Numbered from the stretch's first letter, positions 36,003-45,484 are shown. The stretch: 64,000 bases of DNA from Hyphomicrobium_A sp963724945 (GCA_963724945.1 CAVRWL010000002.1:423249-487248), one strand, 5' to 3'. Translations and numbers: made by a program. Notes: generated from the letters alone by a model not told the origin.

Positions 36003-37653
36003 ATGCACCCCAAGACCCAGGCGGCCGAAGCAGTGATGTCAACGGGCCAAGCGCCTAACGCTGATGCTGCCGCTGACGGCGAGCTGGCGCGCCAAATCCT
36101 GCGTCGGCGCACCTTCGCCATCATCTCTCATCCCGACGCCGGCAAGACGACGCTGACGGAGAAGCTCTTGCTGTTTGGCGGCGCCATTCAGCTCGCCGGA
36201 CAGGTCAAGGCGAAAAAGGACCGGCGTAGCACCCGCTCCGACTGGATGGCGATCGAACGCGCACGCGGAATTTCGGTCGCCACCTCGGTCATGACGTTCG
36301 AATACGGCGGGGCTGTCTTGAACCTGCTCGACACGCCCGGTCACGAGGATTTCTCTGACCATACCTATCGCACGCTAACCGCCGTCAACTCCGCGATCAT
36401 GGTCATCGACGCGGCCAAGGGTATCGAGGCGCGCACGCGCAAGCTGTTCGAGGTCTGCCGGCTGCGCGACATCCCCATCATCACGTTCATCAATAAGATG
36501 GACCGGGAGAGCCGCGAGCCGCTCGAGCTGCTCGACGAAATCGAGAAGATACTCGCTCTCGATACCGCGCCGATGGTGTGGCCAATAGGCAAGGGCCGGA
36601 GCTTCCGGGGCACCTACGATCTCGTCCAACCTCGCGTTCGGCGCGTCGATGAGGATCCTGCCGGCCTGGCGGTGTCAGGCCCGCACGATCCGATCTTTGA
36701 GCAGCTCATCGACCAGGACGAACTGAGACACTGGCGCGACGAGCTTGATCTCGTCCACAACGCCTGCGGGCGCTTTGATTTGCAGGCCTTTCGCGACGGG
36801 ACGCTGTCTCCGGTCTATTTCGGCAGCGCGCTCAGGAACTTCGGCGTGCGTGATCTCCTCGATGCGCTCGTTTCTTTTGCACCGCCGCCATTGGACCGCA
36901 AAGCTGCGACGCGGACCGTGCACGCGACCGAGCCCGCCATGACCGGCATCGTCTTCAAGATCCAGGCGAACATGGACCCCAATCACCGCGACCGCATGGC
37001 CTTCATGCGTGTCTGCTCGGGGCGCCTGACGCGCGGCATGAAAGTGAAGAACGTTCGCACCGGCAAGACGCTGGCGCTCCAGACCCCGCAGTTCTTCTTC
37101 GCGCAGGATCGCTCGCTCGTGGAGGAGGCCTATGCCGGTGACGTCGTCGGCATCCCCAACCGCGGCACGCTGCGGATCGGCGATGCGCTGACCGAGGGCG
37201 AAGACGTCAGAATTCCTTGGCATCCCCAGCTTTGCGCCCGAGATTTTGCGTCGCATAAGGCTCGAGGATGCGATCCGGGCCAAGAAGCTCAAGGACGCGT
37301 TGCGCGAGATGGCCGAGGAGGGCGTCGTCCAACTCTTCAACCCGCTTGACGGCTCGCAGCCCATCGTCGGCGTCATCGGCGCCCTGCAGCTCGACGTCCT
37401 GGGCGAACGGCTGACCCATGAGTACGGGCTGCAAGTCGAGTTCGACGTCGCGCCATGCGATCTCCTCCGTTGGATCACGTCCGAGGATTCGGTTGCGCTG
37501 TCGCGCTTCGTCGAGAAGAACAGGTCATCCATCGCCAAGGATTCGGAGGGAGATTACGTATTCCTTGCGCCCTCGGTGTTCAGCCTCTCCTGGACCCAGG
37601 AGCAAAATCCGCAAGTTGCGTTCATCGATATCAAAGCTGTCGCTCAGCTCTAA
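36003..37653 (+). CDS. prfC: Peptide chain release factor 3 (frameshifted near 37210)
   Basis: RF3 is the GTPase that recycles RF1 and RF2 from the ribosome. From the Met at 36003 (another at 36036): G1 FAIISHPDAGKTTLTEKLLL, switch I RARGISVATSVMTFEY, G3 LLDTPGHEDFSDHTYR, G4 TFINKMDRE. After EGEDVR near 37210 the frame changes; FLGIPSFAPEILRRIRLED continues one frame over, so one extra base is present. Joined length is about 550 residues, normal for PrfC. It forms no obvious operon. Confidence 0.92.
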
Positions 37654-37881
37654 CCGGGCTGGCGCGGTGGCAGCCTCCGAAGCAAGACAGGAAAAAATAA
37701 CAAGATCTTGGGCTTGCACGGCGAGGTTGTGATCACCATCTACACGCCATCGAGTTTCGGCCGAAATGACTTGGCCTGGCCGCTTGCAAGCGTGCCCGAC
37801 TGAAGATCTTCCAACAAATCTCGAGCTAGCTGGCCACGCCTTCGGCGCGGCTACAACGTATGTTCTTAAAGGAATGATCGT

Positions 37882-38091
37882 ATGAACACTGGAACCGTGA
37901 AGTGGTTCAACAGCCAAAAGGGCTTCGGCTTCATTCAGCCCGAAAATGCTGGAAAGGATGTCTTCGTTCATATCAGCGCGGTGGAACGCGCCGGCATGGA
38001 CACGCTGAAAGAGGGGCAAAAGGTCTCTTTTGACATCGTCGCCGATCGCCAAACTGGCAAGTCTGCCGCTGAAAATCTGCGCGCAGTCTAA
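37882..38091 (+). CDS. cspA: Cold shock protein, CspA family
   Basis: 69 residues, single cold-shock OB fold that binds single-stranded RNA and DNA. RNP1 is KGFGFI and RNP2 is VFVHI; TGTVKWFNSQKGFGFIQPE is typical. The Met at 37882 is the conserved start. The leader of about 230 bases after prfC is long, as usual for csp genes. A strong intrinsic terminator follows at 38156-38190. Confidence 0.95.
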   Translation: MNTGTVKWFNSQKGFGFIQPENAGKDVFVHISAVERAGMDTLKEGQKVSFDIVADRQTGKSAAENLRAV

Positions 38092-38155
38092 CCGCCAACC
38101 AAGGAACAGTCATATCGCTTTGACCACGGATGTACTGGCAAAGCTTATGGCCCGG

Positions 38156-38190
38156 AGCCCCGCGACCTTGAACTCGGTCGCGGGCTTTTC
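38156..38190 (+). terminator. Intrinsic terminator downstream of cspA
   Basis: AGCCCCGCGACC / GGTCGCGGGCT stem (one bulged C) with a loop of about 8 bases, then TTTTC. Typical rho-independent form, 65 bases after the cspA stop. Confidence 0.8.
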
Positions 38191-38246
38191 CGTCGAGCGC
38201 GAATGCCTCCCGAGAGGACCAGAGACGATAGTCTCCTGATCCTTTC

Positions 38247-38486
38247 ATGACCGTGGAGATAGAGCCGATGACAATAGCCTCAAGTCCCACTGGGCAGCCC
38301 AGCCCGGCTGCTGTACAGAAAGAGCGCCGCGCGCTGGATGCCGCCGAGGCCATGCGCGAGCACGAGGCCAAGAGGGTTGCCACGTTGGCGAAGACCGCGC
38401 GACTACGGGCGCTCCGGTTAGCGAAAGAGGCCGAGGCCGGCAATTCCGCGCCCAAGAAGGCGAGATCGACCAAGAAGGCAGGATGA
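38247..38486 (+). CDS. Small basic helical protein
   Basis: 79 residues (Met at 38247; a second Met at 38268 preceded by GGAG is equally possible). Mostly one Ala/Lys/Arg/Glu-rich helix (RRALDAAEAMREHEAKRVAT, LRALRLAKEAEA) ending in a Lys-rich tail (KKARSTKKAG), suggesting nucleic-acid contact. No family recognised. First of five closely spaced small plus-strand genes. Confidence 0.6.
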   Translation: MTVEIEPMTIASSPTGQPSPAAVQKERRALDAAEAMREHEAKRVATLAKTARLRALRLAKEAEAGNSAPKKARSTKKAG

Positions 38487-38561
38487 CGAATGATGCGGAT
38501 CACTCCTGCAGCGCGCGGGTGCTTGGTCTGCTGACGAAGGCAACTCCGGAGACATGAGCAC

Positions 38562-38816
38562 ATGGATACTGTCAAGAACTCGCCGAGACCCGCGGCGCAG
38601 GATGATCTGATCATTCCGGTCGCTCAGCGCAAAACGATGACCACGCTACTCCCCGACGACTGCCGCTGGCCTATCGGCGACCCGCAGACGGAAGGCTTCC
38701 ATTTTTGCGGCAAGCGCAAGCAGGACGGCCATCCATACTGCGAATTCCACGTGCGCCGCGCCAGCACGCCGAGCCGGCCACGCGTCATGACCTACAAGCC
38801 GCGCGACGCCGCCTGA
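38562..38816 (+). CDS. GcrA-like C-terminal domain protein
   Basis: 84 residues. CRWPIGDPQTEGFHFCGKRK and GHPYCEFHVRR match the C-terminal part of GcrA, the sigma-70-binding cell-cycle regulator of alphaproteobacteria. The N-terminal helix-turn-helix of GcrA (about half of the full protein) is absent, so DNA binding of the normal kind is not expected. The conserved Cys/His residues may bind a metal. Stand-alone short GcrA-like proteins occur in Rhizobiales; function unknown. Confidence 0.75.
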   Translation: MDTVKNSPRPAAQDDLIIPVAQRKTMTTLLPDDCRWPIGDPQTEGFHFCGKRKQDGHPYCEFHVRRASTPSRPRVMTYKPRDAA

Positions 38817-38873
38817 CCGCTATTTGCGGCGTTAGATATCACGCTGGTGCCGCATGAGTATTGGAAGATAGCG

Positions 38874-39134
38874 ATGCTAGATTTCCCTAACGCCAGTCGC
38901 AGCTATGATGCGACGAGGCACTGCATTCACTTTTGGGGGAGCGATGGCGCCATGGAGGTCTCGTTCTTCCTTGATGAGAGTGCCTTGACTGGACTGGCTG
39001 GACCGTCCTCCAGCGAAGCTTCCTTGCTCCAGAGCTTTGATCAAAACCGAGAGCGAATTCTGAAGGCCGCTCGCAAGGTCTACGCACGTCGGCGCAAGGG
39101 ATCCTACGACCTGTTCGCAACGGACTTCCGCTGA
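38874..39134 (+). CDS. DUF1488 family protein
   Basis: 86 residues from the Met of MLDFPNASRSYDATR, where DUF1488 begins. Family marks: CIHFWGSDGAMEVSFFLDES and a C-terminal helix ILKAARKVYARRRKGSY. Function unknown; widespread in proteobacteria. An earlier in-frame start at 38847 is unlikely. Confidence 0.8.
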   Translation: MLDFPNASRSYDATRHCIHFWGSDGAMEVSFFLDESALTGLAGPSSSEASLLQSFDQNRERILKAARKVYARRRKGSYDLFATDFR

Positions 39135-39177
39135 CAGGGCCGCATGCGTCGCACCAGAGCCGATCGATTGGAGTGAG

Positions 39178-39525
39178 ATGAAAGCCTTTAGAAGCCCAAC
39201 TTTCAGCGAGCGGCTGGACACGGCCACGACGGCAAAGAAGGTCACGTTGGAGCGATTTCGCGCGCGACCCGCGGCGAACGATCCCGCCGTCGTCGAGCAA
39301 AGGGCTGCGCGCCGGGCGGCCGCGGCCGCACGCGAATTGCGCGCCGCTGAGCGTCTAGAAGCGCGCCGAGCCGAAGAGGCGGCAGAGCTGGCCGCAAGCG
39401 AATTGGCGGTCCGGGAGCGCGAAGCCCGGCAGCTGCAAGAAGCCGACGAGCAAGTCGTGCTCGCGGCGCAGCGCAAGACCGCGCGCGATATCCGCTATGC
39501 CGCTCGCAAAGCACGCAAAGTGTGA
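39178..39525 (+). CDS. DUF6481 family coiled-coil protein
   Basis: 115 residues. The N-terminus MKAFRSPTFSERLDTATTAK is followed by one long Ala/Arg/Glu helix (AARRAAAAARELRAAERLEA...), ending RDIRYAARKARKV. This is the layout of alphaproteobacterial DUF6481 proteins. Its TGA overlaps the GTG of the next gene (GTGA at 39522-39525), so the two are translationally coupled. Confidence 0.75.
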   Translation: MKAFRSPTFSERLDTATTAKKVTLERFRARPAANDPAVVEQRAARRAAAAARELRAAERLEARRAEEAAELAASELAVREREARQLQEADEQVVLAAQRKTARDIRYAARKARKV

Positions 39526-39881
39526 GCCAGCCCAATGCATCCCGTGCGTGGACGGTAACTGAGGCATCGCCCTGCCAGACCTGCGCAGCCTGCTGCTCGT
39601 ACTCACGCGAGTGGCCACGGTTCACGACCGAGGCCGACGCCGACATCGCGCGTATTTCGAGTGAATTCATCGACGATCATCTGGGGCGCATGCGCTGCAT
39701 TGGAGATCGGTGCTCCGCCCTGGTCGGCGACGTTGGTGCTTCGACCTCGTGCGCTATCTACGCGGTTCGACCCGAAGTTTGTCGCGCCTGCGAGCCGGGA
39801 GACGATGCATGCCAGATGGCGCGCCAGAAGTTTGGTTTGCCACCGGTGCACAGTGTGTCGATCGGCGAACTCGACACCTAG
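39522..39881 (+). CDS. YkgJ-type cysteine cluster protein
   Basis: 119 residues from a GTG overlapping the preceding stop. The Cys-rich start SPCQTCAACCSYSREWPRFT, then MRCIGDRCSAL, STSCAIYAVRPEVCRACEPG, is the YkgJ (zinc- or iron-chelating cysteine cluster) family. Cytoplasmic; precise role unknown. Confidence 0.85.
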   Translation: MSQPNASRAWTVTEASPCQTCAACCSYSREWPRFTTEADADIARISSEFIDDHLGRMRCIGDRCSALVGDVGASTSCAIYAVRPEVCRACEPGDDACQMARQKFGLPPVHSVSIGELDT

Positions 39882-40016
39882 CCCTACGCCGGTGCTAGCC
39901 CTTCCCGGCCGAACGCGGGCCGTGCGGGCCGGAAAAGCGGTCGGAAGTAAGAAATCAAAGCGGCCTTCCCCATTTAGCCTGCGCCTCATCAGCGCTCACG
40001 GGAACACGGCTGCGGT

Positions 40017-40271
40017 TCATTCCGCGCCGTCGGGCTTAAAGCCCTCCATCTCGACCACGTTGCTTTCGGGTCCGTTGACCTCCGAAAAATGCGTCACCTT
40101 GTTGGAGTCGCAAACGTAGAGCCATTTATGGTCGAACAGCTCTCCGTCTCGGATGTAGCCGAACACGGCGGCCTCCTTCTTGCCGCGCCAGAAAAGCGTG
40201 GGCGGTCCCGGCGCGGCCACCTTCTCCCAGTTTGGCTCGATGAACTCGTTAATCTGCTTCCAATAAATCAC
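40017..40271 (-). CDS. Hypothetical protein coupled to the esterase gene
   Basis: 84 residues. Strand-rich: FIEPNWEKVAAPGPPTLFWR, AAVFGYIRDGELFDHKWLYV, CDSNKVTHFSEVNG. Its ATG (40271) overlaps the stop of the esterase gene by 4 bases, so it is probably translated with it. No family recognised. Confidence 0.6.
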   Translation of the reverse strand: MIYWKQINEFIEPNWEKVAAPGPPTLFWRGKKEAAVFGYIRDGELFDHKWLYVCDSNKVTHFSEVNGPESNVVEMEGFKPDGAE

Positions 40272-41491
40272 TGCCTATCTCCCGAGTGTGGTGCCGATTG
40301 TACATGCTCGAGGAAGAAGCGGAGCATCTCTTTCGTGGCGTCTGGCCCCTTCGGGTCGGTGAAAGACCCTGCAAGATTGCCGCCCGACCACGCATGACCG
40401 GCGCCGTGAAGCTCCCATTGCTCAAGCACGCTGCGTCCACCTGCGTCACGTTGGATGGAACGCGTGTATCTGCGGCCCGAGCAAACCATCTCGCGTTCCA
40501 CCGAAGCATCCGAATGTTCACCGGTATTGGCGCGCGCGATGACTTCCGTTCCGTTGCGGGGATGCACGGTTGTATCTCGGTCGCCATGGAAGACGATCGT
40601 GGGCAACGCCTGCCATCGTCTCGTGTGGACGCCGCTCGGGTTTCCGCGAGCCGGACCGTGTCCGCTCATTGCGGCAAACGCAGACGATAGGTCGCGAGCC
40701 GCTCCGCACGCCAGACCCGAATGCACTCCGACAGCCGCGTAGAGATCGGGATAGGTCTCTCCCATTGTGGCCGCGGCCGCACCGCCGGCAGATAATCCCG
40801 CGATATAGATGCGGCGGGCATCGATCCTGTAGGCGTTCATGACCTGACGCGTGATGCCCGCGATGAGCGCAGGCTCACCCCGACCACGCCGCTGGTCGCT
40901 TTGCTTGAACCAGTTCCAACACTTGGAGGCATTGGCGGCTGCAGCCTGCTCTGGATAGACGACGAAACACGAGCTCTCTTCGGCGGCGAAGTTCATCCGC
41001 GTGCCGGCGGCAAAGTCGTCGGCCGACTGCAGGCACCCGTGCAGCATGACGATCAGCGGCCGCGGCTCACTATGCCGGCTGGGAATGTAGAGCTTGTAGG
41101 CCCGGGTGCCGGCCTCGTTGCTGAACGACCCGGCGATAAACTTTCCTGCTCCAGGCGCCAAATCCGACGCCAGCGGCGGTCCGCGTCGACGCACGCCGCG
41201 CAATCCGGGCACGGTTGAGCCAATACGATCGAAGCCAGCGTGCAACGCGGCCTCGGTCAGCGAGCCCGCCGCCTTTTTGACGTCCTCGGAGAGAGGATTC
41301 TGCGCGAAAAGCTCGTCAGCGGGGCCCGGGCCCGGAAGCGCGATCTCCGCGGCTGAGGCATTGGACTTACTGCTGTTGCCGGCACGCGTACCGCGCAGCA
41401 GGTTCTGCAGCAGAGCTACGGCTTCATTCAGCCGGCCGGCACGCGTCAAACGGGTCGCCTCGATCATGTCGCCGGGAAGCAGTGATTTCAT
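40268..41491 (-). CDS. PHB depolymerase-type (PhaZ/LpqC) esterase
   Basis: 407 residues. The first 110 form a helical/low-complexity region (AGRLNEAVALLQNLLRG), followed by the alpha/beta-hydrolase: LIVMLHGCLQSADDFAAGT (near 146-164), lipase box GLSAGG with S234, Asp in VFHGDRD (D304) and His in GAGHAWSGG (H366). This is the PHB depolymerase/feruloyl esterase family (PF10503). There is no signal peptide, so an intracellular enzyme acting on polyhydroxyalkanoate or an ester is likely. Upstream on the same strand is a CopG-like regulator; this pairing is common in Rhizobiales. Confidence 0.85.
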   Translation of the reverse strand: MKSLLPGDMIEATRLTRAGRLNEAVALLQNLLRGTRAGNSSKSNASAAEIALPGPGPADELFAQNPLSEDVKKAAGSLTEAALHAGFDRIGSTVPGLRGVRRRGPPLASDLAPGAGKFIAGSFSNEAGTRAYKLYIPSRHSEPRPLIVMLHGCLQSADDFAAGTRMNFAAEESSCFVVYPEQAAAANASKCWNWFKQSDQRRGRGEPALIAGITRQVMNAYRIDARRIYIAGLSAGGAAAATMGETYPDLYAAVGVHSGLACGAARDLSSAFAAMSGHGPARGNPSGVHTRRWQALPTIVFHGDRDTTVHPRNGTEVIARANTGEHSDASVEREMVCSGRRYTRSIQRDAGGRSVLEQWELHGAGHAWSGGNLAGSFTDPKGPDATKEMLRFFLEHVQSAPHSGDRQ

Positions 41492-41555
41492 TTCGGATCT
41501 TTCCTGCCGAAGCGGTTATCGGGAGTGTTCGCCCAATCGCAGTGTCAAACCGCCG

Positions 41556-41975
41556 CTACCGCATGCGGTCCGCCAATGCGGTCTTGACGTCCGGGCTCGC
41601 GTGCAGCGCTCCCAAGACCGAAAGCGAGGCAATGGTCGCGCGCGCCAGTTCCGGCGACACGTCGGCCGCGATGCTCAGGAGACCCAGGACGTGAAGATGC
41701 AGCGTTTGACGGTTGGCGCGCACAGTCTCGAGGTCCTCGCGCGTGTAATGTCTCAAGCCGAGATCAAGGGTGTTGCGCGCAACGCTTTGCTTGACCACGT
41801 CGGCATGCCGATCGAGCTGATTGCGGATGGCGGTGCGAATGAAATCGGTGCGGTTCGAATAGAACCCCTCGTGCACCATCAGGTCGATTTGGCCGAGGTC
41901 GACATAGCCGAGATTGATCGTGACCTTCTCGGAGTCACCGGCCTTGGGGCGCAGCTCCCGAACGTTAGTCGCCAT
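41556..41975 (-). CDS. CopG/ribbon-helix-helix regulator
   Basis: 139 residues. The ribbon-helix-helix is SEKVTINLGYVDLGQIDLMV then SNRTDFIRTAIRNQLDRH (residues 15-55). The C-terminal half (LDLGLRHYTREDLETVRANR, LHLHVLGLLSIAADVSPELA) is a helical dimerisation or ligand domain. It lies 64 bases upstream of the esterase gene and probably regulates it. Confidence 0.8.
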   Translation of the reverse strand: MATNVRELRPKAGDSEKVTINLGYVDLGQIDLMVHEGFYSNRTDFIRTAIRNQLDRHADVVKQSVARNTLDLGLRHYTREDLETVRANRQTLHLHVLGLLSIAADVSPELARATIASLSVLGALHASPDVKTALADRMR

Positions 41976-42239
41976 CCATGCACCATCCTATTACCATCTG
42001 CATGGATGGCAAGTAAGCTGAGTCGAATGTTATTGCAAGAGGCGAGTTCTCGCGGGCGGCGTCCGCCCCCGATGCTGCGGACGGCTCTTCCCACGGAGCG
42101 CGCAAGCGCCCAGCTGAGACGCTCCTAGGGTACCGATGAGGTCAGCTGTTGAGAGCACACCGGCCAACTTCTCGTGCGCCAGTAGTGCGGCATGTGACCC
42201 GAAGCAGAGATCCTGGCAAATCAGCGCCCGAGGGTAAGG

Positions 42240-43841
42240 CTAGTCCAAGCCCGCGCGGCGAAAAGCTTCCAAATAGTTCTCGCGGTCGGCATCCCGCTTG
42301 ATCGGCATCTGGCTTGCGATCCAGGCGAGCGATATATTGGGCTGCGCACGGCGAAGCTCCTGCAATGCGACCTTTGCGACATCGTCGTGTCCGGCCATGC
42401 CCGCCGCGGCCGTCAGCACCCGGTGGGCGCCCACGAAATCGCCGCGTTGCCGGATGCCCTCGCGTGAAAGACGCATCGCCTCGGCGTAGTTGCGGCCGAT
42501 GAACTCGGCGTAGGCGGCGATGCCATAGTAAACCGCCGAGAACGGATCGCGCGGGCTCAGCCGCAGCGCGCGGCGCGCGGCAACGTTGCCTTCCTCCCAG
42601 CGCCCGCAATAGGTCAGCGCCAGGCCGTAATAGCCCTGCACCAGCGAGAAGTTCGGATTGAGCCGCAGCGCCAGTTCGAACTCGGCCAGCAAATCCTCGA
42701 AGCGGCGGGTGAACAAATGAACGCAGCCCAGCGCGTGGTGCGCCCAGGGGTCCTCGCTGTCGGCCAGGATCGCCGCCCGCGCCGCGCGCTCCGCGATCGG
42801 CATCGACGTCGCCATGTCGGCCCAACCCATGTGGGCGCTGAAGCTATGGCTGGTGGCGAGCACGCCGAGCGCCTGGCCGTAGTTCGGATCGATGGTGGTC
42901 GCCTTCTCGAGCAGGGCCTGCGCGACCACGTTGTCCTGTCGCGTCACCCGCCAGTAGTGCGACAGCGCCCGCATCACCAGATCCCAAGCGTCCATGCTGC
43001 TCGGCGGCTTGCGCTGAGCGTGGAAATTCTCCGCGGCGTAGAGCTGCGGCTCGATCGCCGCGACGATGGCCTCGGTGATCTCGTCCTGCACCGCGAACAC
43101 GTCGGCGAGATCGCGGTCGTAGCGCTCGGCCCAGATGTGGCTGCCAGTGGCGGCGTCGTTGAGCTGCACCGTGATGCGCACGCGGTCGCCGCGCTTGCGC
43201 ACGCTGCCCTCGACGACATAGCCGACGCCGAGCTCCTCGGCGACCTGCTTCAGGTGCACGGCCTTGCCTTTGTAGAGGAAGGACGAGTTGCGCGCGATCA
43301 CGAGGAACCAGCGCAGCTTGGACAGTGCGGTCATGATGTCCTCGCTGATACCGTCGGAGAAATACTCCTGCTCGGGATCGCCGCTCATGTTTGTGAAGGG
43401 GAGCACGGCAATGGCGGGCCGCTCGGACAGCGGCAAGGTCGCGGGCACCTGCGCGTTGATTTCATCGGACGGCCGCGCCGTGGCAAGTGCCCCTGCACCC
43501 AGGGTCACGGCGCCCACGAAACGCAGGCCCTTGCGCGGGATGGTGCGGATCAGCTTCTGATCCTCGCCGTTGTCGCCGACCGCCCTTCGCGCGGCGTTGA
43601 TGCGGCTCGTCAGGGTCGAATCCGATACGATCCGTCCGCCCCAGATCGAAGCGATGAGATCATCCTTGCTGACGACGCGGTCGCGGTTCTGCACCAGGTA
43701 AACCAAGAGGTCGAACACCTGCGGCTGGACGGCAATGGCCTCGGAGCCGCGACGCAGCTCGCTCCGGTCTGTATCAAGTGTATGATCGGCAAAGAGAAAT
43801 TGCACGTCGGAGCCCCAAAAAGAACCGGACCGCGTAGTCAC
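42240..43841 (-). CDS. wHTH-TolB-TPR regulatory protein (adenylate-cyclase-like group)
   Basis: 533 residues from the ATG at 43841; the GTG at 43805 (VQFLFADHTLD) is where homologues usually begin and may be the real start. OmpR-type winged helix in residues 20-105 (VFDLLVYLVQNRDRVVSKDD, LTSRINAARRAVGD), a TolB-like region (AIAVLPFTNMSGDPEQEYFS, YVVEGSVRKRGDRVRITVQL), and TPR repeats to the end. Such proteins are common in Rhizobiales; here no cyclase catalytic domain is present, so it is a cytoplasmic regulator of unknown signal. Divergent from the AraC gene, sharing a 135-base promoter region. Confidence 0.85.
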   Translation of the reverse strand: MTTRSGSFWGSDVQFLFADHTLDTDRSELRRGSEAIAVQPQVFDLLVYLVQNRDRVVSKDDLIASIWGGRIVSDSTLTSRINAARRAVGDNGEDQKLIRTIPRKGLRFVGAVTLGAGALATARPSDEINAQVPATLPLSERPAIAVLPFTNMSGDPEQEYFSDGISEDIMTALSKLRWFLVIARNSSFLYKGKAVHLKQVAEELGVGYVVEGSVRKRGDRVRITVQLNDAATGSHIWAERYDRDLADVFAVQDEITEAIVAAIEPQLYAAENFHAQRKPPSSMDAWDLVMRALSHYWRVTRQDNVVAQALLEKATTIDPNYGQALGVLATSHSFSAHMGWADMATSMPIAERAARAAILADSEDPWAHHALGCVHLFTRRFEDLLAEFELALRLNPNFSLVQGYYGLALTYCGRWEEGNVAARRALRLSPRDPFSAVYYGIAAYAEFIGRNYAEAMRLSREGIRQRGDFVGAHRVLTAAAGMAGHDDVAKVALQELRRAQPNISLAWIASQMPIKRDADRENYLEAFRRAGLD

Positions 43842-43976
43842 TGGCGGAGAATATCAAGCTCATCTCAAGGACAAATCAAGCTCCCGGCAAAGTCATTCGC
43901 TCGCGCGCTCGGCATGCTCCAACCCCTCCCGCATTCAATAAACTTGTCTGCACTGCGGCCAGTGACTGGAGCGGCA

Positions 43977-45086
43977 ATGAGCAAGCGTCAACCTGACGCC
44001 CGCGAGAACAGCGACGAGGCGCCCTTGCAATCCGCGCATGGCCGGGCGCCGCATCGTCTGCGGCTGTCGACGCACGCCCTTCCGGAGCGCGACCGATTTG
44101 AGGTCTTTCGCGAGAATTTTAGCCAATACCTCTACCGAGCCGACGTCGCCAACCGCACGGAAGGCAAATTCCTCGGCAACATCGACCTGCTCAAGACCGA
44201 AAGCGTCGGCATATCGCGGATCGTCGCGCCGGCATCCGTTTACACGCGAACGCGGCGCCACCTCTCCGATTGCAATGACGCGTTGACCTTGTTCGTGGGC
44301 CTGACCGATGGCCCCGTGATCCAGCAAGGCGGCATCGCGCACGAGTTTCGGCCCGGAAGCGGGTTTCTCTATCACGGCGCGATCCCGGGCCGATCCGACG
44401 CCGTCTCGCCATTCCAGGTCTGGGGCATCAAAGTGGCTGTCGGCCACGTCATGAGCGGCTTGGCTCGCGGGCGCGCGCTGAAGCCGATGCAAATTCCCTC
44501 CGAGGTGCCGGTGATGCGGCTCATCGTGCAATACCTGCATTCGTTCGCCCCCCTGGCTGGCAGCCTCGATCCGGACGTACGCGAGGCCTTCGGCACGCAC
44601 TTGGCCGATCTCTTGATGCTTCTCATCGGCGCCAATCGCGATTGCCTCGAGCTCGTCAAGGGCCGCGGGCTCAAGGCCGCGCGAACTGCGGCGGTCCTAA
44701 AGATGATCGAGCGCGATTTTGCCTCCCCGGGCCTCACCGCTGAGAGAATAGGGCTCTGCCTGGGCATCACGGGGCGTCAGGTTCACCGTTTGCTCGAGGA
44801 GACGACCAAAACGTTCTATGAGCACGTTCTCGAGCGGCGTCTCCTCGAGGCGCTCCAGCTACTGACGACCCCCGCCTGCGCCACGCTCAAGGTCGCCGAC
44901 ATCGCGCGCCGTGCCGGCTTTGCGGACCCTTCTCATTTCCACCGCGCCTTTCGCACCCGCTTCGGAGATACGCCGACGGGCGTACGCGCAGCCGCCGTTT
45001 GCGGCAACGCTCGTCGTTTTCTCCGCGCGTCACATGACGTAGACGCGGCGCGTCCTCCCGCCTCGCACAAACGGTCATCGGCATAA
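43977..45086 (+). CDS. AraC family transcriptional regulator
   Basis: 369 residues from the ATG at 43977; the frame upstream is antisense to the TPR gene. The N-terminal AraC_binding_2-like domain (FRENFSQYLYRADVANR, SRIVAPASVYTRTRRHLSDC, GSGFLYHGAIPG) precedes two HTH segments in the last 110 residues: SPGLTAERIGLCLGITGRQV and LKVADIARRAGFADPSHFHR followed by the AraC signature FHRAFRTRFGDTPTGVR. Followed directly by the repeat locus starting near 45092. Confidence 0.88.
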   Translation: MSKRQPDARENSDEAPLQSAHGRAPHRLRLSTHALPERDRFEVFRENFSQYLYRADVANRTEGKFLGNIDLLKTESVGISRIVAPASVYTRTRRHLSDCNDALTLFVGLTDGPVIQQGGIAHEFRPGSGFLYHGAIPGRSDAVSPFQVWGIKVAVGHVMSGLARGRALKPMQIPSEVPVMRLIVQYLHSFAPLAGSLDPDVREAFGTHLADLLMLLIGANRDCLELVKGRGLKAARTAAVLKMIERDFASPGLTAERIGLCLGITGRQVHRLLEETTKTFYEHVLERRLLEALQLLTTPACATLKVADIARRAGFADPSHFHRAFRTRFGDTPTGVRAAAVCGNARRFLRASHDVDAARPPASHKRSSA

Positions 45087-45091
45087 GGCGC

Positions 45092-45234
45092 CGGCCGATC
45101 CGCGATTGACTGACAGCGACGTGCAAGTGGACGGTCGCGACTCACGGCTGAGCCGGCGCGCGCCGTAAAACGGGGCGGTGCAGGCGCCCTTGGAAGAGAG
45201 CGGTGCGCTCCCCCAGCATAGGAACAACGCCCCG
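45092..45234 (+). repeat. Diverged copy of the cassette leader (copy E)
   Basis: GATCCGCGATTGACTGACAG, then GACGTGCAAGTGGACG and GCGACTCACG align with the start of the four well-conserved leaders. The 3' part (GCGCTCCCCCAGCATAGGAA) aligns with the end of the leader. The middle has diverged. It precedes a small membrane protein rather than a family protein. Confidence 0.6.
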
Positions 45235-45366
45235 ATGTTCGCTGTAACGCAGAACCACGACGGCCCGCTTGGCTCGATGCTCAGGTCATTTGCTATGATT
45301 GCGATGGCCACCTTAGTGGGTCCGGCAATAGGCATTGGCGTCTTCGTCGTTCTGAATACGTTGTGA
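45235..45366 (+). CDS. Small single-TM protein (43 aa)
   Basis: 43 residues from the ATG at 45235: MFAVTQNHDGPLGSML, then a hydrophobic segment ending AIGIGVFVVLNTL. The start follows a leader-like GGAACAACGCCCCG. Its last 60 bases and the following 110 are echoed at 48261-48410, where the frame is broken. No family recognised. Confidence 0.45.
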   Translation: MFAVTQNHDGPLGSMLRSFAMIAMATLVGPAIGIGVFVVLNTL

Positions 45367-45484
45367 TCTCTCGAGGCCTTTGTCACCGAAAGGGACGCCG
45401 CCAGCCGAATAAGGACATTCCGGCTGGGAAATGTCGAAAGCGCTCGATACGCATCCGCGATCGCTGCGACAGATAAACAGTGAG

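Noticed and set aside
42717..43976. Upstream extension of the AraC frame
   Set aside because: It is antisense to the wHTH-TolB-TPR gene; the ATG at 43977 begins the recognisable protein.
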